From Bacilli bacterium (GTDB taxonomy: Bacteria; Bacillota_I; Bacilli_A; RFN20; CAG-826), in contig JAFSNY010000087.1 in the NCBI GenBank assembly GCA_017447305.1, forward strand, positions 1 to 46,208: 46,208 bases of DNA. The letters run 5' to 3'. The notes beneath the pieces are model-generated. The model worked only from the letters and a program-made list of their open reading frames with translations, was not told the origin of the DNA and searched no databases. The position numbers and the translations under genes were made by a program. Numbering within the stretch: the stretch's first letter is position 1; every line of letters starts with the position of its first letter. This document shows positions 34,311 through 41,178 of this stretch, piece by piece.

Positions 34311-34401
34311 GGAGGAATACCCAAGTGGTTGAAGGGGCGGGCTTGGAAAGCTCGTAGACATGTAACAGTGTGCCGGGGTTCAAATCCCCGTTCCTCCGCC
34401 A
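34311..34401 (+). tRNA. tRNA-Ser (anticodon GGA), CCA encoded
   Basis: GGAGGAA (34311-34317) pairs with TTCCTCC before G-CCA. The anticodon arm CGGGC-TTGGAAA-GCTCG gives anticodon GGA, reading TCC/TCT. The variable arm is long and the T arm is CGGGGTTCAAATCCCCG. No terminator follows directly; instead the accessory island begins, which suggests that its original 3' flank was displaced. Confidence 0.95.
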
Positions 34402-34468
34402 TCGAAATTAAAAACGGATAGTCCAAGTGATTATTCGTTATTTATTTATACGATAATAATTATCAAAT

Positions 34469-34500
34469 TTCAGAAGGATTTTCTAATAGTTTTTCCTTCC
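34469..34500. repeat. left flanking stem-loop repeat of the AbiE operon
   Basis: TTCAGAAGGA ... TTTTCCTTCC with GAAGGA (34473-34478) pairing TCCTTC (34494-34499). A second copy lies at 35881-35912 on the other side of the operon and a third at 20696-20727 in the emptied cassette. Confidence 0.65.
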
Positions 34501-34512
34501 CAAATTTTGTTT

Positions 34513-35319
34513 TTAAATCATATAGATATACTCTAATATACAGGTTTTTAAAATCTCATAATCTTGTCTTAGCCAAGATTCTCCAGAATTATTATACCCA
34601 TCAATAAAAAACTTATTTTCTAATGTTTCAGCAGCTTTATCTATTACGTCCTGTATGTCTTTAATATCGGCAACAGGTGTAAGAGTTAATAGTTCCAAGC
34701 ATTTTCTTACCATTTTGATGTTAAGAGATTTGTTCTTAATGAGGTAAAACATGTCATCAATATCTTTAAACCTAACACTCGCGGCCCCAATTTTAGCTAA
34801 GGAAAACAATTTTTCAGCAAACATTTGTTCGGGAGGATTAACTAATAAAGTTATTTCTTTTCCATTATCAAACGAAAAGCACATTTTATCTTGATCAATA
34901 CCTAACAATGTATGAATACCAATGTCTAATTTAAACTTAATTGTTTCAGATTCATCTTTAATTATGAGTTTTACTCTTTTACCATGATAATCTTGCTGAT
35001 GTAATTCTTCTATTCTTCCGTTAATGCTAACTTTATATTTAGAATCTTTTTTATTCAATATATCGACAAACAGTTTGATATCACTATCGTTTGAAATGTT
35101 ATATCGAACAAAATCAAAATCTAAATCAGTGGTCGTGCTTCTTTGTTCGTGAGTCATGTTATACATAACAACACCACCTTTAAGAAGAACAGAATCAGCA
35201 AATGTAGATTTTCCAATCTTTGAAAGAATGATTAATTGTGCGGTCAAGTTTCTTGCCTGTGCAAGTGTAAAGCCTTCAGCGATGTAACTTTCAATATATT
35301 GCTTTATGGTTTTGCTCAT
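34513..35319 (-). CDS. abiEii: AbiEii-type nucleotidyltransferase toxin
   Basis: A 268-residue DUF1814/AbiEii protein. The nucleotidyltransferase site is visible as LLKGGVVMYNM (K47-G-G), TTTDLDFDF (D65 and D67) and KFKLDIG (D132). In characterised AbiE systems the toxin modifies tRNA acceptor ends or otherwise blocks growth on phage infection (type IV toxin-antitoxin). It overlaps the antitoxin gene by four bases. The unit is inserted just after tRNA-Ser(GGA). Confidence 0.88.
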   Translation of the reverse strand: MSKTIKQYIESYIAEGFTLAQARNLTAQLIILSKIGKSTFADSVLLKGGVVMYNMTHEQRSTTTDLDFDFVRYNISNDSDIKLFVDILNKKDSKYKVSINGRIEELHQQDYHGKRVKLIIKDESETIKFKLDIGIHTLLGIDQDKMCFSFDNGKEITLLVNPPEQMFAEKLFSLAKIGAASVRFKDIDDMFYLIKNKSLNIKMVRKCLELLTLTPVADIKDIQDVIDKAAETLENKFFIDGYNNSGESWLRQDYEILKTCILEYIYMI

Positions 35320-35864
35320 ATCATCTCCTGTATTTCTTTTAGTAGCCTATGCCCACTAGTCATCTTCATACAATACTCACTTATTCTTCTCAAAGATATG
35401 ACTTCCATCGATTTTAAAATTCTATACGAAGAAACAACCTCTAGAAAATATTCCTTTGGTAATTTTGTTCTTAAACGAAATAATTCAATAAGCATCCTTT
35501 CCTTATCAAAGATAAAGATATATCCATATTTTGTATCTATCTTTTGACGCCCAATTTCTATCATTTCTTCACTCATATACGACTGAGAAACTTTATTGTT
35601 TTTAATTGTGTGAGAATTATAAGGCGTCACCAAATGATATTTGTCTGGGATATAATCCGACAACTCATAATAATCAAAGGCACTTTGAAGAGTTAATGTA
35701 GCGCGTGGGTATCTAACAAATAGTTGCTCAAGTTCACTAATTAGTTCGCTATCATCTACATATACTCCGTGAGAAACTTTTTTGTATTTTCTGTTTTCTA
35801 CACTTTTATAGGCTTTACTGATGCTTCCTTCAATTCTAACAATTTCTTCCCATGTATAAACCAT
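35316..35864 (-). CDS. abiEi: AbiEi-type antitoxin/transcriptional regulator
   Basis: A 182-residue partner of AbiEii. The N-terminal winged-helix-like part (about 1-55: WEEIVRIEGSISKAYKSVENRKYKKVSHGVYVD) is shorter than in classic AbiEi, and is followed by the AbiEi core with PRATLTLQSAFDYYELSDYIPDKYHLVTP. AbiEi proteins autorepress their operon. The direct repeats at 35933-35990 lie 70-125 bases upstream and could be its sites. A TATATT box ends six bases before the ATG, with no Shine-Dalgarno. Confidence 0.82.
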   Translation of the reverse strand: MVYTWEEIVRIEGSISKAYKSVENRKYKKVSHGVYVDDSELISELEQLFVRYPRATLTLQSAFDYYELSDYIPDKYHLVTPYNSHTIKNNKVSQSYMSEEMIEIGRQKIDTKYGYIFIFDKERMLIELFRLRTKLPKEYFLEVVSSYRILKSMEVISLRRISEYCMKMTSGHRLLKEIQEMI

Positions 35865-35880
35865 ATAATTAATATATTAT

Positions 35881-35912
35881 TTCAGAAGGAATTTTTCAAT
35901 TATTTTCCTTCC
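35881..35912. repeat. right flanking stem-loop repeat of the AbiE operon
   Basis: TTCAGAAGGA ... TTTTCCTTCC, with GAAGGA (35885-35890) pairing TCCTTC (35906-35911). Same orientation and spacing as the copy at 34469, so the operon is bracketed by direct copies. Confidence 0.65.
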
Positions 35913-35932
35913 GATATCTTTTATTGCCAAAA

Positions 35933-35986
35933 ATTCATTCGCCGACATTTGTCTGTAAAAATTATTCATTCACGGACATTTGAAGG
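35933..35986. repeat. two direct repeats with 31-bp period upstream of AbiE
   Basis: ATTCATTC-x-C-x-GACATTTG starts at 35933 and again at 35964, spacing 31. It is directly followed by the hairpin module at 35987-36032. Confidence 0.65.
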
Positions 35987-36032
35987 CATCATCGATTGTC
36001 AAGACACGTACAAATCGTATGTGTCTTTTTTT
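35987..36032 (+). terminator. island hairpin module, copy 2
   Basis: CATCATCGATTGTCAAG leads into the stem AGACACGTAC (36002-36011) / GTATGTGTCT (36017-36026) with a T run to 36032. Homologous to the terminator of tRNA-Ser(CGA). Confidence 0.75.
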
Positions 36033-36188
36033 ATCTTATACACTGTGTATATAGCAAGAAGAAAAACGTGCTTCATTCTCTTGACTATACGTAATTTTGC
36101 CACTAAATTTTGGCTTATTTATTCTTGATTTATGCCTCTTAGAAAACTGGATGGACACGAGGGTTGAAATCACACATCTAATTTGAAG

Positions 36189-37478
36189 TTAGTCTTTTAG
36201 GCATCCTATTGGAATTACATACACTCCATCTTCTTCGCGTTTATAACCGTATTGTGTGGCCGTAATAACTATTTTCAAATCAGGAGGCTTTAGAGGAACT
36301 TGATATTCCGATTCATTATACTTTTTAATCAACTCTTCTATTTTGCAAAGGTGTTTAGCGGCATTATCAATTTCATATTGTCCTAATTTAAATTCAATCA
36401 AAGCATATCTACCGTCTTGTAAGTGCAAAACACCATCAGCCTCTAAACCATATCTATCATGATAATAAGATAGTTCACCTCTCAACTTTGAGGAATAAAT
36501 CTTTAAATCTCTTATGCATAATGATTCGAATAAGAAACCAAGGGTTTTAAAATCAGTATTAAAGTAATCTGGACCAACACCTAATGCCGCAACAGCAATA
36601 GATGGATCAACCAAATTCCTCTTTGAGCTTGCTCTTATTAATTCCCTGCTCCTTATAGAAGGACACCAAGCGGGCAAATCTTCAATTATGTATAATTTAT
36701 TCAAAGCATTGATATATTCATAAAATGTTGATTTTGTCATTCCTGTTGTAGCTGTTGCATCTGCAAATATTGTTTTTGTTTCTGCGAGAGTACAAATATT
36801 CCTAGAATAAGATTTTAATATTTTTTCAGCCCATTTCTTATTGCGCTTAACACCATCAATAGAACTTATATCTTTATTACATGTTTGAACAAATATATCT
36901 TTAGCAACTTCTAACTTTGATTCTGGTGTTTTGTTAAATAAACTTCTTGGCCATCCGCCTCTACAAATAGCAAATATTAGATCATCCATTGTTAATTTAG
37001 ATTCAACAAAATCAAAACCTTTTCCGTTAAATAAATCGATTAAGGAAACATCTCCTGTTGATTCACCGCTTTCATATAAAGACATAGAATACATTTTTAA
37101 AGTGGATATACGGGCTGTTCCTGTATGAGGAGTTTCAACATCAATAGATGAAGAGCCAGTCAAAATATAAAGGCCGTTCTCGTTTCTATCGTCAACACTT
37201 TTTCTAATAGCGCCCCAAATCTTAGGCGCATCTTGCCATTCGTCAAACAATCTTGGATTATCACCGATTAACAATTTTGACGGCATGGTATTTGCTGTAG
37301 CGAGATATCCGTCGCGTAGATCTTCGTCTTGAAATTCAATGATGCTTTTAGCTTTTTGCTTAGCACTTGTAGTTTTGCCACAACTTTTAGGCCCAACTAT
37401 TAAAGTCGCGCCAAACGAATCTAATTTAAGTTGAAGTTGATCGTCTATGATTCTTTTTTTGTATATTTTAGTTTCCAT
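36189..37478 (-). CDS. AAA (AAA_14) ATPase with DUF4143 and nuclease-like motif, second copy
   Basis: A 429-residue paralogue of the protein at 15385-16677. Walker A is GPKSCGKT (29-36), Walker B RLFDEW (D79-E80), and YILTGSSS follows. The C-terminal PD-(D/E)xK-like motif is D348...E362-x-K364 in GLEADGVLHL and ALIEFKLG, and the end is IPIGCLKD. The ATG at 37478 is preceded by AGGAAA and served by the promoter at 37498-37526; the longer frame would include that promoter. It looks like an autonomous accessory cassette with its own repeat operator. Confidence 0.85.
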   Translation of the reverse strand: METKIYKKRIIDDQLQLKLDSFGATLIVGPKSCGKTTSAKQKAKSIIEFQDEDLRDGYLATANTMPSKLLIGDNPRLFDEWQDAPKIWGAIRKSVDDRNENGLYILTGSSSIDVETPHTGTARISTLKMYSMSLYESGESTGDVSLIDLFNGKGFDFVESKLTMDDLIFAICRGGWPRSLFNKTPESKLEVAKDIFVQTCNKDISSIDGVKRNKKWAEKILKSYSRNICTLAETKTIFADATATTGMTKSTFYEYINALNKLYIIEDLPAWCPSIRSRELIRASSKRNLVDPSIAVAALGVGPDYFNTDFKTLGFLFESLCIRDLKIYSSKLRGELSYYHDRYGLEADGVLHLQDGRYALIEFKLGQYEIDNAAKHLCKIEELIKKYNESEYQVPLKPPDLKIVITATQYGYKREEDGVYVIPIGCLKD

Positions 37479-37497
37479 GAGTGTATTTCCTAAGCAT

Positions 37498-37526
37498 ATT
37501 CTAATAGAAATTAATTGATTTCTCAA
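37498..37526 (-). promoter_or_regulatory. promoter of the second AAA/DUF4143 gene
   Basis: On the minus strand -35 TTGAGA (37526-37521), 17-base spacer, -10 TAGAAT (37503-37498). The direct repeats begin 10 bases upstream of the -35. Confidence 0.6.
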
Positions 37527-37536
37527 TTTATATTTT

Positions 37537-37596
37537 ACATTTGTGAGGTTTTTTGTCGGACATTTGTGAGGTTTTTTGTCATATATTTGAGAAATG
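37537..37596. repeat. three direct repeats with exact 23-bp period upstream of the second ATPase
   Basis: ACATTTGTGAGG starts at 37537 and 37560, and the divergent ATATTTGAGAA at 37583. Same number and period as the set before the first ATPase, but a different sequence. Confidence 0.75.
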
Positions 37597-37604
37597 TATG
37601 CTGA

Positions 37605-37628
37605 GTTTAAATCCGCTGTCTCCCGCCA
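37605..37628 (+). other. tRNA 3'-end scar
   Basis: GTTTAAATCC...GTCTCCCGCCA looks like the T-loop, acceptor strand and CCA of a tRNA with no 5' part. It joins directly to the hairpin module exactly as the complete tRNA-Ser(CGA) joins its terminator. This is what site-specific integration at a tRNA 3' end leaves behind. Confidence 0.5.
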
Positions 37629-37670
37629 TCATCGATTGTCGAGACACGTACGTAAAAGTGCGTGTTTTTT
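37626..37670 (+). terminator. island hairpin module, copy 3
   Basis: CCATCATCGATTGTCGAG followed by stem ACACGTAC (37644-37651) / GTGCGTGT (37658-37665) and a T run to 37670. Confidence 0.8.
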
Positions 37671-37743
37671 CTTGTTTTTAAAACATTTTTTGATATTTTT
37701 GGTAAAGTGAATACAACTTTATTAAATTTGGAACTGGATACAT

Positions 37744-37783
37744 AAAAACCCCGTGAAAATCTGGACGGAAACGAGTTTTAAAC
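37744..37783 (-). terminator. island minus-strand terminator module
   Basis: AAAAACCCCGTG...ACGAGTTTT forms a stem around the loop GAAAATCTGGACGGA, with the T run on the minus strand. A near-identical copy lies at 41102-41137 and a partial one at 36147-36166 (TGGATGGACACGAGG). Confidence 0.65.
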
Positions 37784-37804
37784 TTTTTTTATTTCGCTAT
37801 ATAA

Positions 37805-38111
37805 TTAGCCTTCAAGCCATTCTATTTCATCTAAAATATCTTTAAGCGCTTCGCCACCATATAATGGTTCGCTCATGAGCTTTTTGTATGCATCGTCATC
37901 AGAGTCCCCAATAACTTCTATCCATTCTTTGATACGATATTCTTTTTTTCGAATAGACCAATAAATATTTTTTGCTAAGGGGAAGATATTTTTCTGGGTT
38001 CTTCCAAAACCTTTCAATCACAATGTCGTTATTAAACATATCTATCAAATATTTAGATAATTTGTCGCGATATTTTAGATGAAAGCATCTCAGAAAAGGA
38101 AATAACTTCAT
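37805..38111 (-). pseudogene. frameshifted hypothetical gene
   Basis: Frame 1 (from ATG 38111: MKLFPFLRCF...KKYLLVYSKK) and frame 2 (EYRIKEWIEVIGDSDDD...EIEWLEG, stop at 37805) join into one protein of about 90 residues if one base is removed from the seven-base homopolymer at 37943-37949. The C-terminal part is acidic. I do not recognise the family. It directly follows, with a four-base overlap, the CPCC-motif gene and may once have been one reading unit with it. Confidence 0.6.
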
Positions 38112-38233
38112 CTTCTTTTGGTAAGTTTTTTACTACCACCGTCTTTATCATAAGAATCTACTTCCATGCCATCGTCTTCCCAACCACAAACAGGGCACAA
38201 CATTGGTTTAATTTGCTTTAAATTTTTATCCAT
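38108..38233 (-). CDS. short Cys-motif protein (CPCC-like), possibly truncated
   Basis: A 41-residue frame with MLCPVCGWEDDGMEVDSYD near its centre, the core of the Cys-rich CPCC family, where CPVCGWEDD is followed by GG(A/S)N-K-x-S/T. Here GGSKKLTKRR ends in a stop that overlaps the next ATG, so the usual helix after the motif is lost. AAGGAAA precedes the ATG. Probably a degraded gene with the frameshifted frame downstream. Confidence 0.5.
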   Translation of the reverse strand: MDKNLKQIKPMLCPVCGWEDDGMEVDSYDKDGGSKKLTKRR

Positions 38234-38336
38234 ACTAGGTTTCCTTTCTTTGGATAATATGTAAATCCACCTTTTATGGTTAAAAATCTATTGATTTTTA
38301 ATCATTATTATCTTTAGTAGATTTATAAAGCAAATT

Positions 38337-38386
38337 AAAAGGGGCTCAGTCACCTCACATGGGTTTCATTCTTAACAGCCCCTTTT
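38337..38386. terminator. bidirectional terminator
   Basis: AAAAGGGGCT (38337-38346) and AGCCCCTTTT (38377-38386) form a perfect 10-bp stem with a 30-base loop; it serves the HAD lipoprotein gene. A separate palindrome TTAAAAATC-tatt-GATTTTTAA lies at 38280-38301. Confidence 0.75.
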
Positions 38387-38400
38387 ATTATTCATAATAA

Positions 38401-39453
38401 CTAGAAATGGAAATCGACTTTTTCTACGCCTTCACCATAGATGGTTTTGAAGTCGTTTTTCATCGAAATAATGTTGTAATTATTTTCTTCCCAAGTCGCT
38501 TTTCTTTTCGCAGTTTCTACGAGGTTTGCGTGATCTCTTACTTCATCATCTGCAATAAGCATAAAGACTTCAGTTTTATATTGAGAGTTACTCTTACAGT
38601 AATTATGCATCGCGGAGTCACCACTACTATTACCAAAGGAGAGAACTGGAACTTTACCAATCTCTTGAGAGATTTGTTTTGCTTTATTTGTTTTTAAGTT
38701 CTTGATGATGAGTTCATCGGTTCTAATTAATTCTTCGTCGCTACCCATGGTATAGTTAACGCCATCCGTGTCACCTTGCTTACTAGCTTTAGTGGTAACA
38801 TCCATTCCAATTACTCTATTAGATGGAACACCAATGGATTCTACTAAGGAACGGCAGATGTATCGATCACTACCTGAAACCACATAATATGTGAAATCAT
38901 TGGCTTCAAGATATTTAAAGATTTCTAACATTGGTTTATAAAAGCTATCAGCATAGGTCATACCAGTAAAGCCGTTAGGAGTATTCTTTGCATATTCTTT
39001 TACGTAAGTATCAAATTCTTTAACGGACATTCCACTATAGGCTTTAGCAGCGGCTACTGCGTGCTTAATATCAAAGCCATATTCTTCGTTATATTTAGGA
39101 AGAGTAACTCCATCTCTTACAAAACTTCTAATATCGTTAGCGGTTTCTACGACATAAGGATCTTTATCGGTGTAGGTAGGATCTTCCAAAGCACGATATT
39201 CAAGCATATTATATTCAAAATAAGTTGGATAAAGTTCACCAATAAAAGTGCCATCCATATCAAATGTCGCAATTCTATCTTCCTTTGGAATATAGTTTTT
39301 AGAATTCTTATCAGTGACATCTTCTACATACTCTCTAAGAGTAATTAAAGAATCACACTCATTCCATAAGGTGAAATATTCAGCTTGGCTTTTACAAGAC
39401 ACGATACTTGCAAGCATTGGTAAGACGGCTAACACTATTAATCCTTTTTTCAT
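38401..39453 (-). CDS. HAD-superfamily phosphatase, lipoprotein
   Basis: About 350 residues. A lipoprotein signal peptide (MKKGLIVLAVLPMLASIVSC, lipobox IVSC, lipidated C20) sends it to the outer face of the membrane. HAD motif I is D65-M-D67-G-T, motif II YYVVSGSD, motif IV LSFGNSSGDSAMH. It fits secreted phosphoserine-phosphatase-like HADs and may hydrolyse small phosphorylated compounds outside the cell. The ATG at 39453 has GGAGG nine bases upstream, so the longer frame to 39492 is rejected. It is the only non-defence gene in the island. Confidence 0.85.
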   Translation of the reverse strand: MKKGLIVLAVLPMLASIVSCKSQAEYFTLWNECDSLITLREYVEDVTDKNSKNYIPKEDRIATFDMDGTFIGELYPTYFEYNMLEYRALEDPTYTDKDPYVVETANDIRSFVRDGVTLPKYNEEYGFDIKHAVAAAKAYSGMSVKEFDTYVKEYAKNTPNGFTGMTYADSFYKPMLEIFKYLEANDFTYYVVSGSDRYICRSLVESIGVPSNRVIGMDVTTKASKQGDTDGVNYTMGSDEELIRTDELIIKNLKTNKAKQISQEIGKVPVLSFGNSSGDSAMHNYCKSNSQYKTEVFMLIADDEVRDHANLVETAKRKATWEENNYNIISMKNDFKTIYGEGVEKVDFHF

Positions 39454-39635
39454 TCTTTTTCCTCCAGTAAATTGTAATGTTAAGTGCAACACTCAGAGAT
39501 AGCTTCGGACATCAATTTTGATGGAGATACCCAGTTGTTACATTTCCTATGTCTATTGTTAATCAGATTTGCCTTTTTATCAATATAAACGGGGTATTCT
39601 CAAATAATTCCTATAATTCTACTCATCAATGTAAA

Positions 39636-39686
39636 ATTCGTGTATCGTATTTTGGACCGAAAATTAATTCGTGTATCGTATTTTGA
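39636..39686. repeat. two direct repeats with 31-bp period
   Basis: ATTCGTGTATCGTATTTTG starts at 39636 and at 39667 (19 identical bases). Immediately followed by a hairpin module. Confidence 0.75.
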
Positions 39687-39689
39687 AGG

Positions 39690-39734
39690 TATCTTCGATT
39701 GTCGAGACACGTACATAAAAGTACGTGTTTTTTT
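39690..39734 (+). terminator. island hairpin module, copy 4
   Basis: TATCTTCGATTGTCGAG then ACACGTAC (39707-39714) / GTACGTGT (39721-39728) and a T run to 39734. Confidence 0.8.
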
Positions 39735-39750
39735 CATGTCTTATAACACT

Positions 39751-39820
39751 TTTCCTCACTTTCTTTTATACGTTTTCCCTATCTTTCTTTTGAGCAAAAA
39801 TAGGCACTTCCTTTTACACA
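39751..39820. repeat. T-rich repeat, also present at 41488-41563
   Basis: TTTTCC-n-CTTTCTTTTA occurs twice in tandem here and is followed by AAAATAGG...CTTTTACACAAAAA. The copy at 41488-41563 keeps the same order. It marks a duplicated block on both sides of the Fic gene. Confidence 0.55.
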
Positions 39821-39877
39821 AAAACACTTTTTCGACCAAAACAACAGTGCAATGCGATTTTAGTCGAAGAAGTATAT

Positions 39878-39920
39878 GTATCGACAATTGACCTTAAAAC
39901 CATGTCCGTGTATCGACATT
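39878..39920. repeat. two direct repeats with 32-bp period
   Basis: GTATCGACAATTG at 39878 and GTATCGACATTTA at 39910, directly before hairpin module copy 5. Confidence 0.6.
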
Positions 39921-39925
39921 TAAGG

Positions 39926-39970
39926 GCATCTTCGATTGTCGAGACACGTACGAAAAAGTGCGTGTTTTTT
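39926..39970 (+). terminator. island hairpin module, copy 5
   Basis: GCATCTTCGATTGTCGAG then ACACGTAC (39944-39951) / GTGCGTGT (39958-39965), T run to 39970. The T run overlaps the stop codon of the convergent fic gene. Confidence 0.8.
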
Positions 39971-40862
39971 ATTTATATTGAATATTGAAATAATCTAAAT
40001 AAGCTTTGACCATGTCTTGGCCATCCAAGCAAGTATCGATAAGCCAACCGCGTTCTTGATTCCAGTTTTTAAGACCTCGGTAATAGAATTCTTTTTTACT
40101 ATCTAAAATGATAAATGGAACAATATCGTTTTTAAGGCATTCTTTAAATGCAATTAGTCGCCCAACTCTACCATTGCCATCTTGGAAAGGGTGGATTCGT
40201 TCAAATTTGACATGGAACTCCACTATTTCCTCAAATGAATGCTTTTCTTTTTGATTATAGTTATCAAGCAGTTTTTTCATTTCTGTCTTTACTTGTTTTG
40301 GATCTGTTGTTGTTCTATCTCCAACTTCATTCGCTAACAACTTATAATCACCAACTTTAAACCACGGTTCTCTTGCATCGCTCGTTCCGGTTTTTAAGAC
40401 TAAATGCAATTGTTTAATAAACGATTCAGACAATCTCCTTTTTGCGGATTCGATAGATAAATCCACGCATCTAAAATGGTTAAAGGTTTCGATAATATCA
40501 TCGATTTTAACGCTTTTATTTTCTAAACCAATTGTCTTAGTTTCATAAATATATCTAGTTTCATCATGGGTTAGTTGGCTACCCTCAATATGATTTGAAT
40601 TATAAGTCAACTCAATTTGGAGTTTGTGATATATTCCGCCTTTAACTGAATGTTCTTTTTCTCTAAAGAGAACATCTAGTAATGTTGGCATTTTGTTTGA
40701 ATGTCTATTCTGCCTTTTTGGTTTTGTTGCATTTTCAGGAATCATCCACGTTTTCCCTTTTAAATATGCGCCAACAACTCTTCCGGAAGCGCAATAGTTT
40801 CGCACGCTTCTTTCAGAAACTTCCCATATCTTACTAATCTCTGTACTTGTTAAATACTTCAT
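39969..40862 (-). CDS. Fic-domain protein with N-terminal helix-turn-helix
   Basis: 297 residues. Residues 1-45 form an excisionase/MerR-like HTH (LTSTEISKIWEVSERSVRNYCASGRV). Residues about 80-290 are the Fic domain: the catalytic motif is H224-PFQDGNGRVGR, and an inhibitory helix motif S89-x-x-x-E93-G94 (NSNHIEG) precedes it, as in autoinhibited Fic enzymes. AMP transfer to a target protein is expected when relieved. The HTH suggests that it controls its own promoter, which carries a 9-bp inverted repeat. TATAAT (40874-40869) ends six bases before the ATG with no Shine-Dalgarno. Confidence 0.88.
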   Translation of the reverse strand: MKYLTSTEISKIWEVSERSVRNYCASGRVVGAYLKGKTWMIPENATKPKRQNRHSNKMPTLLDVLFREKEHSVKGGIYHKLQIELTYNSNHIEGSQLTHDETRYIYETKTIGLENKSVKIDDIIETFNHFRCVDLSIESAKRRLSESFIKQLHLVLKTGTSDAREPWFKVGDYKLLANEVGDRTTTDPKQVKTEMKKLLDNYNQKEKHSFEEIVEFHVKFERIHPFQDGNGRVGRLIAFKECLKNDIVPFIILDSKKEFYYRGLKNWNQERGWLIDTCLDGQDMVKAYLDYFNIQYK

Positions 40863-40868
40863 GGCATT

Positions 40869-40937
40869 ATTATATCATTTATCGGCAATTTATAAAGTAA
40901 AACTTGACAGGAAATAGCAAATATTATTTTGCCGATA
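40869..40937 (-). promoter_or_regulatory. fic promoter with inverted-repeat operator
   Basis: -10 TATAAT at 40874-40869. TATCGGCAA (40880-40888) and TTGCCGATA (40929-40937) are perfect inverted copies 49 bases apart, the first covering the spacer between -10 and -35. A dimer or tetramer bridging both could loop the promoter; the HTH of the Fic protein is the natural candidate. Confidence 0.55.
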
Positions 40938-40947
40938 TGCATGTCCC

Positions 40948-40986
40948 GACAATTGGTATTTTAAACCCTTGTGTGCGGACAATTGG
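40948..40986. repeat. two direct repeats with 30-bp period upstream of fic
   Basis: GACAATTGG starts at 40948 and 40978. Directly followed by hairpin module copy 6. Confidence 0.55.
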
Positions 40987-40988
40987 AG

Positions 40989-41033
40989 ACATCATTGATT
41001 GTCAAGATACGTACGTAAAAGCACGTGTTTTTT
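40989..41033 (+). terminator. island hairpin module, copy 6
   Basis: ACATCATTGATTGTCAAG then ATACGTAC (41007-41014) / GCACGTGT (41021-41028) with a T run to 41033; one stem mismatch. Confidence 0.7.
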
Positions 41034-41101
41034 CTTATTTTTCCCATTTGCTATATTTGGTCTTATGAATACAACTTTAATCAATTTGTAACAAGACACA
41101 T

Positions 41102-41137
41102 AAAAACCCCGTGAAAATCTGGACGGACACGAGGTTT
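41102..41137 (-). terminator. island minus-strand terminator module, second full copy
   Basis: AAAAACCCCGTG (41102-41113) and CACGAGGTTT (41128-41137) around GAAAATCTGGACGGA; on the minus strand followed by TTTTTA. It and copy 6 keep the same order and about the same distance as copy 3 and the module at 37744. Confidence 0.7.
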
Positions 41138-41178
41138 AAACTTTTATGGCGCTATTTAACTAAGCTATATGCTTTTAT

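Larger units (their letters stand above)
39454..39968. other. gene-free stretch with repeats only
   Basis: No credible gene in 515 bases. It contains an inverted repeat CATCAA-tt-TTGATG (39510-39523), the direct-repeat pairs at 39636 and 39878, two hairpin modules (39707, 39944) and a T-rich repeat (39751-39820) that recurs at 41488-41563. It looks like two cassette junctions in tandem with the gene between them lost. Confidence 0.6.

Noticed and set aside
36147..36166. A full third copy of the CCCCGTG...CACGAGG terminator
   Set aside because: Only the TGGATGGACACGAGG half is kept; the 5' arm is not recognisable, so it is mentioned only as a partial copy.
35987..41033. Integron-like attC sites
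   Set aside because: The hairpin modules lack the GTTRRRY core sites and bulged attC structure, end in T runs, and no integron integrase is present. They derive from a tRNA terminator.
40989..41033. Origin of replication iterons
   Set aside because: The repeats are few, lie at several loci, and no dnaA/repA gene or DnaA-box cluster is near.
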